Below, one piece after another: positions 23,198 to 35,725 of a stretch of DNA of 64,000 bases (its first letter is position 1; each line of letters starts with the position of its first letter). The DNA lies in the NCBI RefSeq assembly GCF_042453785.1, contig NC_091668.1:12172001-12236000 (forward strand), read 5' to 3'. This DNA is from Malus domestica. Its lineage: Eukaryota > Streptophyta > Magnoliopsida > Rosales > Rosaceae. The translations under genes and the position numbers were made by a program. The notes under the pieces are model-generated. The model was given only the letters and a program-made list of their open reading frames with translations. It made no database searches and was not told the DNA's origin.

Positions 23198-24348
23198 TGT
23201 CACAGCCTGTTCATGATTTTTAAGTTTTATAAATTTTAAAATAATGATTTTACGAAAATACCGTTAGGGGTGAAGATGTTTGACTTTTGTTGACCGTTTG
23301 AAGTCACAATTAATGCTTCCAAATAGATCTTGAAGCTATGAACGCATAGGTGAAAGCTATTTGCGAGTCCGGATTATAACGGTATAATTACGGACGTTTG
23401 AAATTGTTCACTCAAATTTTAGTTTATAAACTAATTAAACTCCCACCGCGTGGGAATAGTAACCAATCAAATTAATGGGGGAAGGACCAATAAAAAATTA
23501 GAGGATATTTTTCACGCCACCACCACCCTCTTCAAGCTCTCACTCCCTTCTATAAAATCCAACCAAGAACACCTTGATAACCTATGTACATGGTGGTGCG
23601 AGGCCACAAAACCCGATGAAAACCAATGGTGCTCTGGCCACCCTTTTCACTTTTTCGGTGAATCGGCAAAGCAACGGTCGACACCACCACTTGGGTTTTG
23701 TAGCTCATCATCCCAAGAGTATATCCCGACTAGCCTTGACCCCGTTAGACCACCGTAGGCAACGAATCGACGTCAGGAAGCTTTAGGCACCCGCCGACTT
23801 TATCGGTGAAATTGACCATAGAGTAATCGACGATCCAACCATTAGATCATCACTAAACTTTAATGCATTATAGTAAGTAATATTTGAGGATATTAGAAAC
23901 TTATGGATTAAGAATCTGACGTACGGATCTTCCTGAATTGAATTTGTAAGTTCGTAAAATAAAACGTTGACCACCACTTGAATTTGCAATTGGCAGAGAT
24001 CCAACCGTTAGATCGTAATGAAACTTTAGTATGATGTTTTAGAAGCATAGTGTGGATCTTTGGAAGTTACGGATCTGAAATCCGAGGTGCGGATATTCCG
24101 ATTGAGTTATGTAGGGTTATGGACCCTACTGCCGACCTTTGACCGATGGTTGACTTTTGGTCAATGGGTTTCAAATCATTCTAGAACGTTTTGGGGGATA
24201 AGTTTTATGTAAGTTACGTGTTCTATCGATAAGAATTATGAGACGTGATTTGATAATTGTTCTAGGCACCGATCGTTCGTGACGCCTCGATATTTGTGCT
24301 AGGGAGTTGTAACGCAAACTCAGGTGAGTAGTTCTTTTCCTTTTTATA

Positions 24349-24381
<33 letters not shown>

Positions 24382-25418
24382 ATTGATAGTTTCCACAAAT
24401 GCTTTTGAATTGATTTATGCACTTCATGCCATGATTAAATTATGTTATGATAAATGTTGCACTGTTGTGAAATATCAAGATGATCATACGGAATGTGCAG
24501 GTAAGTTCAGGTAAGTTTGTTGTGTTGATTAGAATTATTGCATCATTATGGCATGCTTATACTCATATAGTTCGCTCATCATTGCTGCATCCCGGTGTTA
24601 GTGCTCCCGGCCTGGGCCAAAGCCAGCCTTCACGTGATTGTTCATCTCTTGCACCACACGCTCGCCTTGGATCCAAGTTAGGTGCTAGCTTGTCGTACAG
24701 GTCGCATTAGGCAACTTTGACTCATAGGTGACATGCGCATAGCGCTAGCCTTCACGTGATCGTAGCACTAGAATGTATATTATTACACCTAGCTTGTCGT
24801 ACATGTCACATTAGGTGACTCCAACTCGTGTGTTAGCATAGATTGATGAGCAATAGGTGCAGTCGTACTTGTCACATTAGGTGACTTCGACTTACATGCT
24901 AGTATATATTGTTGAGCTTATGATTATATTCATAATGCCATTGAGATATTCTGCTATGGCATATTTCTGGATTTATTGTTGGCATGCATTTGATTTCATA
25001 CTTATACGTAGTATGATTTTCGGGAAACTATACTTATTTTACGGTAATGGGTTACAATGTTTTCAGAAAGGTTTTATAAAACTTTATTTTCAGGGCCACT
25101 CACCCTTGTTTTTCGCCCCTCCAGGTTTTAGCGACTGAATTATCTTATCGACGAGGATTCTTGGCAAATCTAAGTATAGGTGGCTATCTTTGAGGGTATA
25201 ATCCTTATTTTATCTTACTGTACTTTACTTATGATCTGACATCACATGTGAAATGGGTTCATTCCCGCTCACAACGCACTCTTGTATTTCGGCACTTTTA
25301 ATTTTAAATTTATTCACATTTTCCACATCACTACACTTTATGGCTTCATCACCTTCCAAGTGTTGGCTAACATAACTCAATTCGGAATCCTAGTGGACAT
25401 TCTGGGTCGGGTGTGTCA
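23198..25418 (+). mobile_element. Probable solo LTR, about 2.2 kb
   Basis: Starts TGTCACAGCC and ends GGGTGTGTCA, with no protein-coding frame. It contains a (GT)n(AT)n run at about 24345-24380, a repeated block around CTTCACGTGATTG (24630) and CTTCACGTGATCG (24748), several TCGTAC(A/T)(G/T)GTC...CATTAGG repeats, and CACTCACCC...CCAGGT near 25100-25125 as in plant Gypsy LTRs. No matching second LTR and no clean 5-bp flanking duplication were found, so the borders are tentative. Confidence 0.45.
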
Positions 25419-26297
25419 CTTATCTTTCCGATCGTGTGACCTTATAAAACAATAGCATTGAAAATTCTGATGGTGATGTTACAGGTGATGACGTCATTTT
25501 TGGGTCGAAAAGAAAGTTATGAGATCTGGACTTTTAGGTTGGCTCAGATCTGTGAGCATATCATGTGCATGTCATGTACATACAGTGAGCATATCTTGAA
25601 AAATTCATCCAACGAATCACCAATTTTTACCAATTTTTAGTAAACACCATCACAACATTCAAACAAGGTAGGGAATTCCATGATATAGAAGGGAGAAATT
25701 GATTAAATTTTGTTTCACTATTACTTCATACAATTTTTGGGCTTATTCTCCCCTTCCCCAAATATGAAAAAGCTCACTTCTTTAATCCCACTAATTTGCA
25801 AATATTGGAAGGAAGAGAGCAAAAAAAACAAATGGGTTTTGTGCACCAGCAGTTAATGACTGTGCTTTGTTCTCACTCTCGTTGCGAGTCCAGTGGTTGT
25901 GATCTCAAGCCTCGATTGTTTGCCGTGATGCCAGAAAATGACTGGAAAACTCACGGCCTATTTGAGTTTCGATCCTAACGATCAGGGATGAGATTTGTGA
26001 CAAGGCTGGTGTTTTGGACTCGTGAAGACGAGATGAAATTGGTGGTGGCTTCAATTTGAACAGTGTTGGTCGAGATGATAGTGCATCGTGTGTGCACATT
26101 GAGAAGGGAAGAGAGAGTGCGTGAGGGAGAAAGTGAGAGAAGAGAGAGAGGAAGGGAGAAATAGTAGAGAGAGAAATCAGAAAATGAGAGGAAATAACTC
26201 ATTTACATACGAGGGCAATTAAGTCATTTCAAGGTGTAGGAAAAAAAATCACTTGGCTCGAAATATAAACTCTTTTTTTATTGGTAAATAAATTACA
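25419..26297. other. Intergenic, no supported gene
   Basis: Short frames only. 26100-26185 is a GA-rich purine stretch. Confidence 0.55.
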
Positions 26298-26436
26298 AAC
26301 TCTATACTTGTAAGTGAGAGATATTAGATTTGATTCTCTTTAAAAGCGAATTTGAAGTACATTATTACTAGTCTATTGTGATACTAAAACGCAATTTCCT
26401 ATCGTTTAAATAAAGTTGTTTGTTAAAAAAAATACA
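26298..26436 (+). repeat. Diverged SINE copy (family of 28660 and 50175)
   Basis: Shares CTTGTAAGTGAGAG...TTGATTCTC and the tail TTGTTTGTTAAAAAAAA with the two other copies. The 5' end is not clear. Confidence 0.55.
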
Positions 26437-26875
26437 AAATAAATTACAAACTCTTTGTGGATGGCTCCTTGGCATCCTTAACTGAAGCAACTACATACCA
26501 AAATTAGAATATTGAATTGAACGATTGAATTTTATATTTTATATTTTGAGAACGATTGAATATTTGATGTGGTCGTATTTTCCTGTATTTTTATGTAAAC
26601 GGTGAGAGCACATACCACCAACAACAACAGGCCAACACTGTGTCCACGTGAAGTATCTACCCAAAGCGTTTACCGAGGACAAAAATGAACCGGTAATTTT
26701 CCAACAATATAGTTTTATTTATTTGTCTATTCCGTACACTGGGAATTTTTTGGAACTTGTGGAGGTAGCAAACAAAGCATGATATAATCATATTTCTTAA
26801 ATTAAATAATATTTCACAAAAGTGAAAAACAAATATTATTTTGCTTTTCTTACTTTTTGTTTGAGTAACTAGGAA
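26437..26875. other. Intergenic, no supported gene
   Basis: AT-rich sequence directly left of the hAT MITE. Confidence 0.5.
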
Positions 26876-26883
26876 ACTTCCAG

Positions 26884-27765
26884 CAGGGCCGGCCCAGGTC
26901 CAGTGCAGGAGGGGCGACCGTCCAGGGCCCAAAAAAATTAGGGGCACCAAAATTATTAGGGCGGTATATTTATATATGTTTTGATAAGAGTATAAATTTA
27001 TAAAATTTGATTCAAAGACACAGAAATTTAACTAGAAGTGGTGGTTTGTCATTTGAAAACAATAAGGAGGTCTTGGGTTCAAAACACCATGTGTGCTTAT
27101 TTACTTTCCTTTTTTTTACAAATTTTTTTTATAAGAGTATAAATTTAGAAAATTTGGTTAAAGGATCAAGAAGTTTAATTAGAAACAATGATTTTTGTTG
27201 TTTAAAATTAACAAGAGGTCCTAAGTTCGAAATGCTATGTGCATGTTTATTCTTTTCAATTTTTACAAATTTTTGTTTGGTTGGTAATTTATTTTTAGTT
27301 ACTATCTAGTAGCTATGTGGGTTGTTATTTTTAAATATTCGTTTTAATTCAAGTCTAATCTTCAACAAAGAATAATACGTAGACCAAATTTGCAAATTAT
27401 ATTACGTGTCATCAAAATGTTTAATTTAGTAAGACTCGAAAACATCATTATTTTTTAGTCCCATATTGACAAGGTTAGTAAATAAGAAAAAAACACCTCA
27501 CGATTTATTCAAAAACACATTCAAAGTTCAAATGGAAAACAAAACTCATCATCTATCTACTTGTAAGCCCGAAGTTTTTTTGTTTCCCTCTCTCAATACA
27601 AAATAAATTAGTTTTTCTGTGTTTCTAAATTATTGAGTTTGAAGTGTTTTTCTAAGTATAATTTTTTCGATGTCTTATGTGTGAAAATAAATAATTTTCT
27701 TACATGAAGTTAGGGCACTTTTTTTTACGTCGCCCCGTGCCTCAAAAATCACTGGACCGGCCCTG
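26884..27765. mobile_element. Non-autonomous hAT element, 882 bp
   Basis: Ends are CAGGGCCGGCCCAGGTCCAG and the complement of CTGGACCGGCCCTG, a hAT-type inverted repeat. The 8-bp sequence ACTTCCAG lies at both 26876-26883 and 27766-27773, the duplication length expected for hAT. There is no transposase; the inside has two diverged ~100-bp direct repeats (about 27025-27115 and 27165-27255). Confidence 0.93.
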
Positions 27766-28050
27766 ACTTCCAGGATACAAGGTTTTGTAATTACATACGA
27801 TTATGTAATTTTTTTAGTTGAAGTGTGTTTATAAATTATTTTTTTCCTTGGAAGTGTTGCTAATTAAGCACCACATAAAATCCAATAAAGATGAGAGGGA
27901 AAAAAAGAAATTCTAAATGGACTTCCTCAAAATGAGAGTTCTCTATAAAATTTATGTCTTGTTTTAACGTTAATTTTCAACCAACATTATATATTATTGT
28001 GCCGAAAACATAAGATGGTAGAAAATTTCACTCTTAAGAGAGACCTTTAA

Positions 28051-28280
28051 GGCCGGTTTGGTAGATTGGATGAGATTGAGCCTTATAGATGAGATTTGAT
28101 TAGCAGATATGAATTACATAACGTATATGTGTGGCTGGATTACATAATTATTTTATTTTCTCGTATTTCAGATTTGTAGCAAATACAATTGGTGTTACAA
28201 TTTTTCTTACCAAACTTTAACTGTGCTACTAGCCAATTTAAGTGAAAATAGCACGTTCCAGCTTGCCCACCGAACGGGGC
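28051..28280. mobile_element. MITE, 230 bp, flanked by TTAA
   Basis: Ends GGCCGGTTTGGT and the complement of ACCGAACGGGGC; TTAA occurs at 28047-28050 and 28281-28284. The short target fits Harbinger (TTA) or piggyBac (TTAA) types. Confidence 0.65.
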
Positions 28281-28659
28281 TTAAGTAATTAAAAAAAAAA
28301 ACAAAAAACAAAAGCAGCCGAAAGCACCACTAGTTGAGTGAAACGTACATTCATTGTGCTCCTTAATTTAAATGGGACCCACATGAATTTACCCAGATCC
28401 CAACGTGTGATCAATCCAAAGAGTCGGTAGACGGTTGGGATACGTTTCTCCTTCGTATTTTATTTTTGTACCTATACCAATTGACATTTTGAAAAGTATT
28501 TGAGTTTTCTTATATAGAAAATATATTGTAATGTGGTAGTAACCTCGTTTTTTTTTTTTGAAATTTTTTATATTAAACCAGATCAATGATGAAAATATGA
28601 CGAATAATTAGAGACGGGGAAGATGTCATTAGCTTACTATTAATTAAAAGAAATATATT

Positions 28660-28830
28660 GTCACTTAGTACTATGATCTAGTAGTAATCATCTTCACTTG
28701 TAAGTGAGAATTCTTGTATCCAATTCTCGTCAAATATGATTTTGAACCATATTATTGCTAGCTCATTATGAGGCTAAGCCACCCCCTCCCCTGATGTAGA
28801 TAATATTGTTTGTTCAAAAATATAAATAAA
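28660..28830 (+). repeat. SINE copy
   Basis: Starts GTCACTTAGTACTA like the copy at 50175, contains CTTGTAAGTGAGAATTC and CCAATTCTCGTC (decayed B-box region), then GCTAGCTCATTATGAGGCTAA and a TTGTTTGTTCAAAAATA tail. Confidence 0.7.
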
Positions 28831-29721
28831 TAAATGCATTGATTCAATACCTAGTAAACAAAACATTAACCCCTTTTTTTTCTGAACAAAACAAAACATT
28901 AACTTAATACTTAGTTTAATAGAAAATTTGATTTAAGTAAATAAATAATTTTATACTTCAACTTAGATTAATAGCCGTTTCATTATTTACTTTAGACATT
29001 TAAAAATATTTTCTATACCATAGTTAATGTATTTTAACATAAATACGTTTTTGAGTAAAAAATGATCTTCTACCCTAAGGTCCAAAATTCCCTTTTCTTC
29101 ATGCAAAGGTCCATTTGGAGTTCATGGCACTCAGTTTGGTGGGCAAGCTAACCACTTAAGTTGCCCAACAGTTCACCATTTCAGTCCCTATATATGAGTA
29201 CATGTACTCAGTACCCGGTGAATCCTTATACTTAAGGGACTCATTTTCCGATTCATTGAAGATTTATTTTATCTTCATATTTGTTTTATACTCCTTTCGG
29301 TAGTTTTCCTTATTTAGAGACTCCATTGAAGATACTCTAAAGAATTGTATTGAAACTTATTAAAATGACTCAAAACATCGTGTGCAATAGTAAATGTTTT
29401 TAATCAACTAAATTGCAAGCATTTTTCAAAAAGAAATGAATTATCCTACCACATGAACTTGTATTGTATACGAACGTGGTGAAGGCCGATTAGACTGATT
29501 TAATTCACCATTCTTTATTGAAATATGGATTTGATTGACAATTGTTTAACGACATTTTCATATCGAAAGAGAAGTAAAATTCCTTAACAGCCAGCTCCCA
29601 CCGGTTGAGAAAGAGTGTTACATCAGTCATTTCCCCCAAGTTCATATATTTTGGTTATATTTTGTTAGCGACTTTCGTTTTAGTTGGATCTATCTCCCCC
29701 CTTCTGCAGGTGCTGGGTAAT
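28831..29721. other. Intergenic AT-rich
   Basis: No gene is seen. Confidence 0.6.
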
Positions 29722-30064
29722 TTAGGTCATCTCCAAGTTCCAACCGAGGGCTAGCCAGAGGGCTCGTTTGAGCCCTCTAGCCCTCCAAGATTCCCCAAGA
29801 TATTAATATTTTAATGAACAGTACAGGGCCATATTTGCCTCCGTCTCCAACCGAGGGCCAGAGGGCCAAAGGGCTCGTTTTAGCCCTGTCACAAAAAACC
29901 GTCTCCAACCGAGGGCCAAAGGGCCATAGGACCAAACATAATTTATTATTTAAATTTAAAAACTACAACAACTTAAATTTAAAAACAACAACTTATATTT
30001 AAACACTACAAATTAAATTTAAAAACAACATTAACTTAAATTTAAAAATTACAACGACTTAAAT

Positions 30065-31031
30065 TTAATATCCATAATTAATATCATCTTCATCATCCGC
30101 CATTGTAGGAGTATAGTCAGAGGTAAACAATTGCCGCCGAGCCATAATTTCTTTTTTTTTCCTATCAAAATAGGCCTTACTCATTGGAGTGTAATCCGAA
30201 GTGTTCCTTTCCATATTCTTATCATCCATCTCTTCTTGTATTTGTTTGGCTCGCTCTTCATGTCTACACTTCCTTTCTTCCGCCTCACGGGCATTTTGCT
30301 CCGCCAGTAATCGAAATGAGGCCGCCACTTCATGTTGAGCGGCGTAATCAGCATTTGCCTTGCCCTTTTCCCTCAACCTTCGGGCCTTGTTTCGTCCCAT
30401 AGCCCTAGGTAAAGAAATTTCGGACGGAGTCGGATTTTCTACCCTTGTTTGTTGAATGGTAGGAGATCCATCTTCATTCATATCTACAGATGGGGATGCA
30501 GCTTCCAAATGATCCACTCTATGTTGAGGTGGATCTTCAAATAACACCCACCCTTTACAAATTTCCCAACAACCGTGAAACTGAAAGGGTTTTGAGCTGC
30601 CCTCCATATACAATTCCTCCGCTTGGCGTACCTAGAAAATATAATTAAAAAAATTTTAGGAAATTAATTCACGAAATTAAATGTAATATAATTAAACATT
30701 TAAAATAAACTGTAAAAACACTAACTTCGTCATAGTAATTGGCGCCGCTTTCATGTCTACGTGCTGCTGCTAATAGTGCTTGATGCCATTTATTCAAACT
30801 TGGATGAAGATGTTTCTTCCATCTTGAAGAACAACTTTCGTGGTTTCGAGTATTCGGTGGAGTGGTGCCTTCGTAGAACTCTAAGTATTTTTTGGACACA
30901 CGAGTCCAAACACCTTCACTTGTTTGAGAAATCCCCCTCACACTATCTTCTGAGATCCATCTATAAGCCTTGCAAAGAGCTTCATCTTCTTTTCGGGTCC
31001 AAGCCCTACCTTTCATTGCAGATGAGGCCAT
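30065..31031 (-). CDS. Harbinger ORF1: Myb/SANT-like DNA-binding protein
   Basis: Two minus-strand exons, 31031-30726 and 30631-30065, joined at GAA|GT...AG|GTA, give 290 aa. Residues about 1-75 (MASSAMKGRAWTRKEDEALC) are a trihelix/Myb-SANT-like domain with spaced Trp. The second exon has KPFQFHGCWEICKGW, typical of this family, then a long charged helix (about 200-255) and an acidic tail ending DDEDDINYGY. In autonomous PIF/Harbinger elements this protein helps the separate transposase bind ends and enter the nucleus. The upstream Met at 31127 lies in repeat-rich sequence and was not chosen. No stop or frameshift interrupts the model. Confidence 0.78.
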
Positions 31032-31365
31032 TTTTTTTGAAAAAAAATGAAGGAAATATTGAAGGAAATATTGCAAATGAAGTGAAGAAATATTATAGAT
31101 GAAGGAAATATTGAAAAATTGAAACAAATATTATAGATGAAGGAAATATTGGAAAATATATTGAAGGAAATATTGAAAAATTAAAACAAATATTATAGAT
31201 GAAGGAAATATTAGAAAATATATTGAAGGAAATATTGAAGGAAATATTGAAAATTATTGAAGAAGGAAATATTGCAAATGAAGTGAAGAATTGAAAGAAC
31301 TTCACCATATTTATAGAAGAAAAAAATGTTTAAAATAAATTTAAAAAAAAAAAAAAAAAAAAACC

Positions 31366-31492
31366 AACGGCTAGCTGAGTCAGCTAGCCGTTAGATTAAA
31401 AAACATTTCAAACTATTAGTGTCGGTTATAACCGACACTAATAGCAGAACTATTAAAAAAAAAAACCCTTTAATGCTGTCGGTTTTAACCGA
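31366..31492. repeat. Cluster of palindromes upstream of ORF1
   Basis: 31366-31392 has 13-bp arms AACGGCTAGCTGA around one base. 31414-31443 is a perfect 30-bp palindrome centred on GGTTATAACC. GTCGGTTTTAACCGAC lies near 31478-31493. All carry CGGTT/AACCG cores. Confidence 0.9.
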
Positions 31493-31703
31493 CCGCAATA
31501 GGAAATATTAAAAAGAAAAAATAGCCAGCCAGGGGCTGGCTGGCTGGCCGAAAGCAGCCAGCCCTCCAGCCCTCCAGCCCTCACCGATCCCGTGGGACCC
31601 TCCCAGATTCCAGAGCCCTCTGGCCTAGCCCTCTGTTGGAGACGGTTTTAGGGCTATTTTCGGCCCTCTGGCCCTCTGGACCATTCGGTTGGAGATGGCC
31701 TTA

Positions 31704-32680
31704 GTCACTTAACTATTTTTCTCTCCCCAAATAATATTATCATTGTTGATGTTTGGTTGTTGGGTTAAATGTATCAAAAGTTAAACATAAATCTATTCTA
31801 TTAAGAGAAGAGAGCTTGTCAACTTTTTATCCATTTTTCCAATTTTGCCCTCACTTTTGAATACACATTGTTGACATGAGAATGACAAAATAGTAATTTT
31901 GTACCTTTTGACAAAATGACAATCATATCCCCATTTTCCCTATTTTGCCCTCATTTTTTATACACAATATTTACATAAGGAAGGCAAAATGGTAAATTTG
32001 TATCAAAATATTTACATTAGATAAAAATACGCACTTATTAAGAGAAATTATCCTATCATCATTTTTTCATACAGGTAAGTGAAGTCATGATATTTCTTGG
32101 ATAGTTTGAATGAACTGAAGTGGTTACGCTTGAGAAGAACGTGGGAGGAGGTGAACGGTCGTTCACACACAAAAAATGTGTGTTCTCTGCTAGTATTCGT
32201 AAAAAAAAGTAATGCCATTAATAGGAAGGGAAAGTGCCATAGGACCAAACTCTCAAAGGTCCTATGACCACATTGACAATAATTTGGGGGATTTCCACAA
32301 AACCCTAAACATGCATATGTGCTTACATTTGTTGTGGTCCCATATATGTTGTTATGCTTCTCATAAAAGCTAGAATGTCGTCATATGACCACATCGACAT
32401 TATTGGATTACCAAATAAGAATCCAACTCTGTTGACATAAAGAAACCCTAAAAAACATGGCATTGTCCAAAGCACTTCTAAGCTTAGCTTCAATACAAAC
32501 ACTCATATGGAATTGTCATTCCATGTTACATTTTATAAAGTCATCACCTTTTATCATAACAGAGAATTTTCAGACACTAGGTGGAAAGCAAACATATATG
32601 TTTAAAGTCCACCTCCACCATATGCTTAGCAAAAGTACATGGAGTCATTTTTGGTTGGCTTTTTAGCCAGAACGGTTCTT
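31704..32680. other. Intergenic with a diverged direct repeat
   Basis: TTTTGCCCTCA(C/T)TTTT...ACACA recurs at about 31850 and 31945, each followed by a GGCAAAATGGTAA-like segment. No gene is seen. Confidence 0.5.
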
Positions 32681-33000
32681 GGGATTAGCATAATTTCTTC
32701 CTTTGACCTCTGAGATTTGAAATCAATAGAAGTGGACCTTAAGTTTATCTACGGTCAATTATTTTGATCATTCCATGAAAAACATTTGATAAATAAGGAA
32801 CAAAATTACAAATATACCCTCAATTTAATAAACAATTGGCCAAACTGATTTGACAACAATTCCGGGTATTGTTGTCATTTTCTTCATTTAATGGAGTTCT
32901 TTCATGGAATGACAAAAATGATTGACAGTAGACAAACTTAAGAACCACTTCTATCGATTTTAAATCTTAGAGACCAAGGTAAAGAGTTATGCTAATCTCA
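32681..33000. mobile_element. MITE, 320 bp, ~100-bp inverted ends
   Basis: GGGATTAGCATAA on the left pairs with TTATGCTAATCTCA on the right, and similarity continues inward (AATAGAAGTGG / CCACTTCTAT, CATTCCATGAAA / TTTCATGGAATG). No coding frame. Confidence 0.8.
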
Positions 33001-34699
33001 TGTATCATTTTGACTACTTTTTTGTTTAATGACCTAGCCTTATGAAAAGTACCACATTAAATTAGGAGTCTAAAGAAATGCTTAGGAGACTCTTTCAAAG
33101 TAAGACTCTATAGATTTTTTATCACTTCATAGTTTAACGTTAATTTCTATACTAACATTACTATATTATGCTAAAAATATAAAGTAGCAGATAAATAATA
33201 GAGTGTCTCACTTTTAAGAAAATCTCCTTTAACATTTTTTAGTCTTAACTTTTGATGCCGTGGGAATTGAATTCCATAAGGGAAGGTAGGATTGGACAAG
33301 ACTGAATGGGAATTCAAATTTAGTTACTCAAACCATCCCCACATGTCTTGTGGGAACACCACAATACCTACAACCTACCCCCTCAACGTTCAAACCGTCC
33401 CGCTCCACCGCGTCCAATTCTTCGTTGCGTATATGATGAAGGTATCCAGTATTAGTTATCTATTGACTATTTTGTGTGTACACTTTATCGATTTTCCTTC
33501 ACTCATAATTTAATATTAATATCATTATTATAAAATACTGTGTTAAAAATATAATAATTTTATTTTTATAAGAGTCTCTTAGTGTTTTTTTCTGACCGTA
33601 GATTGACATTAATTAATTAATTAATGGATCAAAAAGGCCATCGGAAGAAAGCAAGGCCAAATGCATGTAATAATTACTGTAACTTGATCAATATATGAAT
33701 ATGAATATTATACCCCACGTGTCCCCCTTGGGACAAAAAGTAAAATCCCAACCTCATTTTAATTTAAAAATAGATAAATTTGGCACATGAAATAAACATG
33801 GTAACAAACACCTTGCACAGGTATAAAGCAACTCTTTTACTTTAATGAAAAATGATTTTCTTTAGATTCATTTTGTGGGATCATTTGTAATCATTCATTG
33901 TAAATCGTACAGTTAGTTTTCGTCAGATATTATTTGTATTTAATTTTTTTTGGTAAGTACTTTCATTATTATTTTTTAAACAAAAAAAAGTGAAAACTAA
34001 ATACTAAAAGTAGTTACCAATTTTTATTTATTTTTATCAAATTACGCACTTTGATTAACCTCGACAAACAAGGATTTTTTTTTAATTAAAAAGAAGAGAA
34101 TACATAATTTTGAATCTAACATAAAATTAAGAAAATATGTAACATGAAAGGATGACAATAATCGAGGAAAAATATAACCGTGAAAATTGTTCATATTTAT
34201 ATTCAATGAATGAACCATTTTATTTCTTATGTCCGCACATATTAGAAAATTTTTTATTCAAATTCAATTTCTTATAATAAAAAAATTCAACAACAATACA
34301 AAAACAATTTAAATTAAAAAAAAAAACTCATAGGTATGGAAGTATCAGCATGTATGTCTCGGTATGATTGCATTGGTACATAAGTTTCGATTTGATGTAT
34401 CAATACAAAGTTTTCGGTATGATGGATCGATACATAAGTTTCGGTACAATTGCATCAGTACATAAGTTTTGGTATGAATGTATAACCGCCGTTAACTTCC
34501 AATGGAGTACTTAAGAAACACAAAATTGAGGCTGTAAGGAAATGTCATAATCTCATAGCATGGAAATGGTCCTACTTATTTTTCCTTTGTGTTTTGTTTT
34601 GATTCATTTGCTTGCTTGCATCTAAAGTTTCTAACCGCCGTTAACTTCTGGAGTACTTAAGAAGAAGGGTAGGAGCGATGTTACATATGCATTGATTAG
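33001..34699. other. Intergenic AT-rich
   Basis: No supported gene. 34340-34480 has short repeated TAAGTTTCGGTA(C/T)-like motifs. 33060-33240 resembles 27930-28050 and 35550-35680, copies of a dispersed AT-rich repeat. Confidence 0.5.
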
Positions 34700-34871
34700 A
34701 TGAGGAATCTTTTTGTGAGGATCTACATTATATTTTTTCATCGTTTATTGTGTAGTCAGTTTTTGTTAGGTACTGTTAACGTTTACTTTTGAATGAAAAA
34801 AAATTCATAATAATTTATGACATCACAATGTACAATGAAATGATAGGATATGAAGATTCCTAAAATCCTCA
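34700..34871. mobile_element. Diverged copy of the GGATCC-ended MITE family
   Basis: Resembles the hairpin elements at 53673-53884 and 61282-61494 (TGTGAGGATC...TTTTTGTTAGGTACTG...GATTCCTAAAATCC), with extensive change. Confidence 0.45.
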
Positions 34872-35720
34872 GATGGGATCCAAATCCCATTAATTGATGC
34901 ACACCACACGTCAAATTAAATAAATCTGTTTTTCATCTTCAAGACATTTTCATATAAAAATGCACAAGAGGCCGTAAATTATTAGTTAATTACAAATCAA
35001 TTCATTTGTTGATTTTCGCACTCAAACTTATAAGGAATTGTCAATTTCTCCTAAAAAAACTTGATTGTATCTGATTATTTCCTTGAATTTTTATAATTAG
35101 CCAATTTGCTCCCTAACATTAAAAATTTTCATCCAAATTTTCATTCTTTTTTATCACATGGATAACACATGGCAAATTTTTGAAGGCAATAAAGGAATTT
35201 TATCCTTATGTGAACATCAAATTGTTTTTTTTCTTCTTCTCTTCCCCTAGCTAACTTCGTATGTTTTATGTTTGAAGATTAGCCATGGGAGTCTAATTAG
35301 CAATTGCAAAGTATTGTCTTTGCCCCTAATTTATCAAAATAGAACTATCCTTTTGCCTTCATACAATTGTCATGTACTGTCCACGTAACTAAAACGAATG
35401 GAAAATTGGATGAAAGAATTCAAAATCTAACGTAAGGGAGAAATTGACTATTTATAAAAGATTGGGGAGGAAATTAGTTAAAATTATAGTTTAAGGGAGA
35501 AATTGACAGCGCAATACAAGTTCAAGGACAAATTGATTGGAGAAATGCTACAGAGACTCTCTATGAATTTTCTGTCACATCATATTTTTCATAATATTAG
35601 CATGGTAATTAACGTTATTGTGAGGTGACAAAAAGTCCTGGAAAATCACACTTTTGAGAAAATCCCCTTAGCATTTTTCAATTGACAAATTATCTAATTC
35701 TTTCAATGTTTGCCCATCTT
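34872..35720. other. Intergenic AT-rich
   Basis: No gene is seen. 35546-35680 is the dispersed repeat noted at 33060. Confidence 0.5.
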
Positions 35721-35725
35721 GTTAA

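Larger units (their letters stand above)
29725..31700 (-). mobile_element. PIF/Harbinger-type element carrying only ORF1
   Basis: Ends GGTCATCTCC and the complement of GGAGATGGCC, flanked by TTA (29722-29724 and 31701-31703), as expected for PIF/Harbinger. Subterminal GTCTCCAACCGAGGGCC blocks repeat at both ends. The interior encodes a Myb/SANT-like ORF1 protein on the minus strand; no DDE transposase (ORF2) is present, so it cannot move alone. A run of GGAAATATTGAA repeats (about 31040-31280) and palindromes lie between ORF1 and the right end. Confidence 0.88.

Noticed and set aside
24344-24380. (GT)n(AT)n microsatellite as a regulatory Z-DNA site
   Set aside because: Lies inside the probable solo LTR and there is no evidence beyond the simple repeat.
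25796-26202. Short frames starting MQILEGREQ and the opposite strand
   Set aside because: About 60-75 codons, no recognisable domain, surrounded by repeat remnants.
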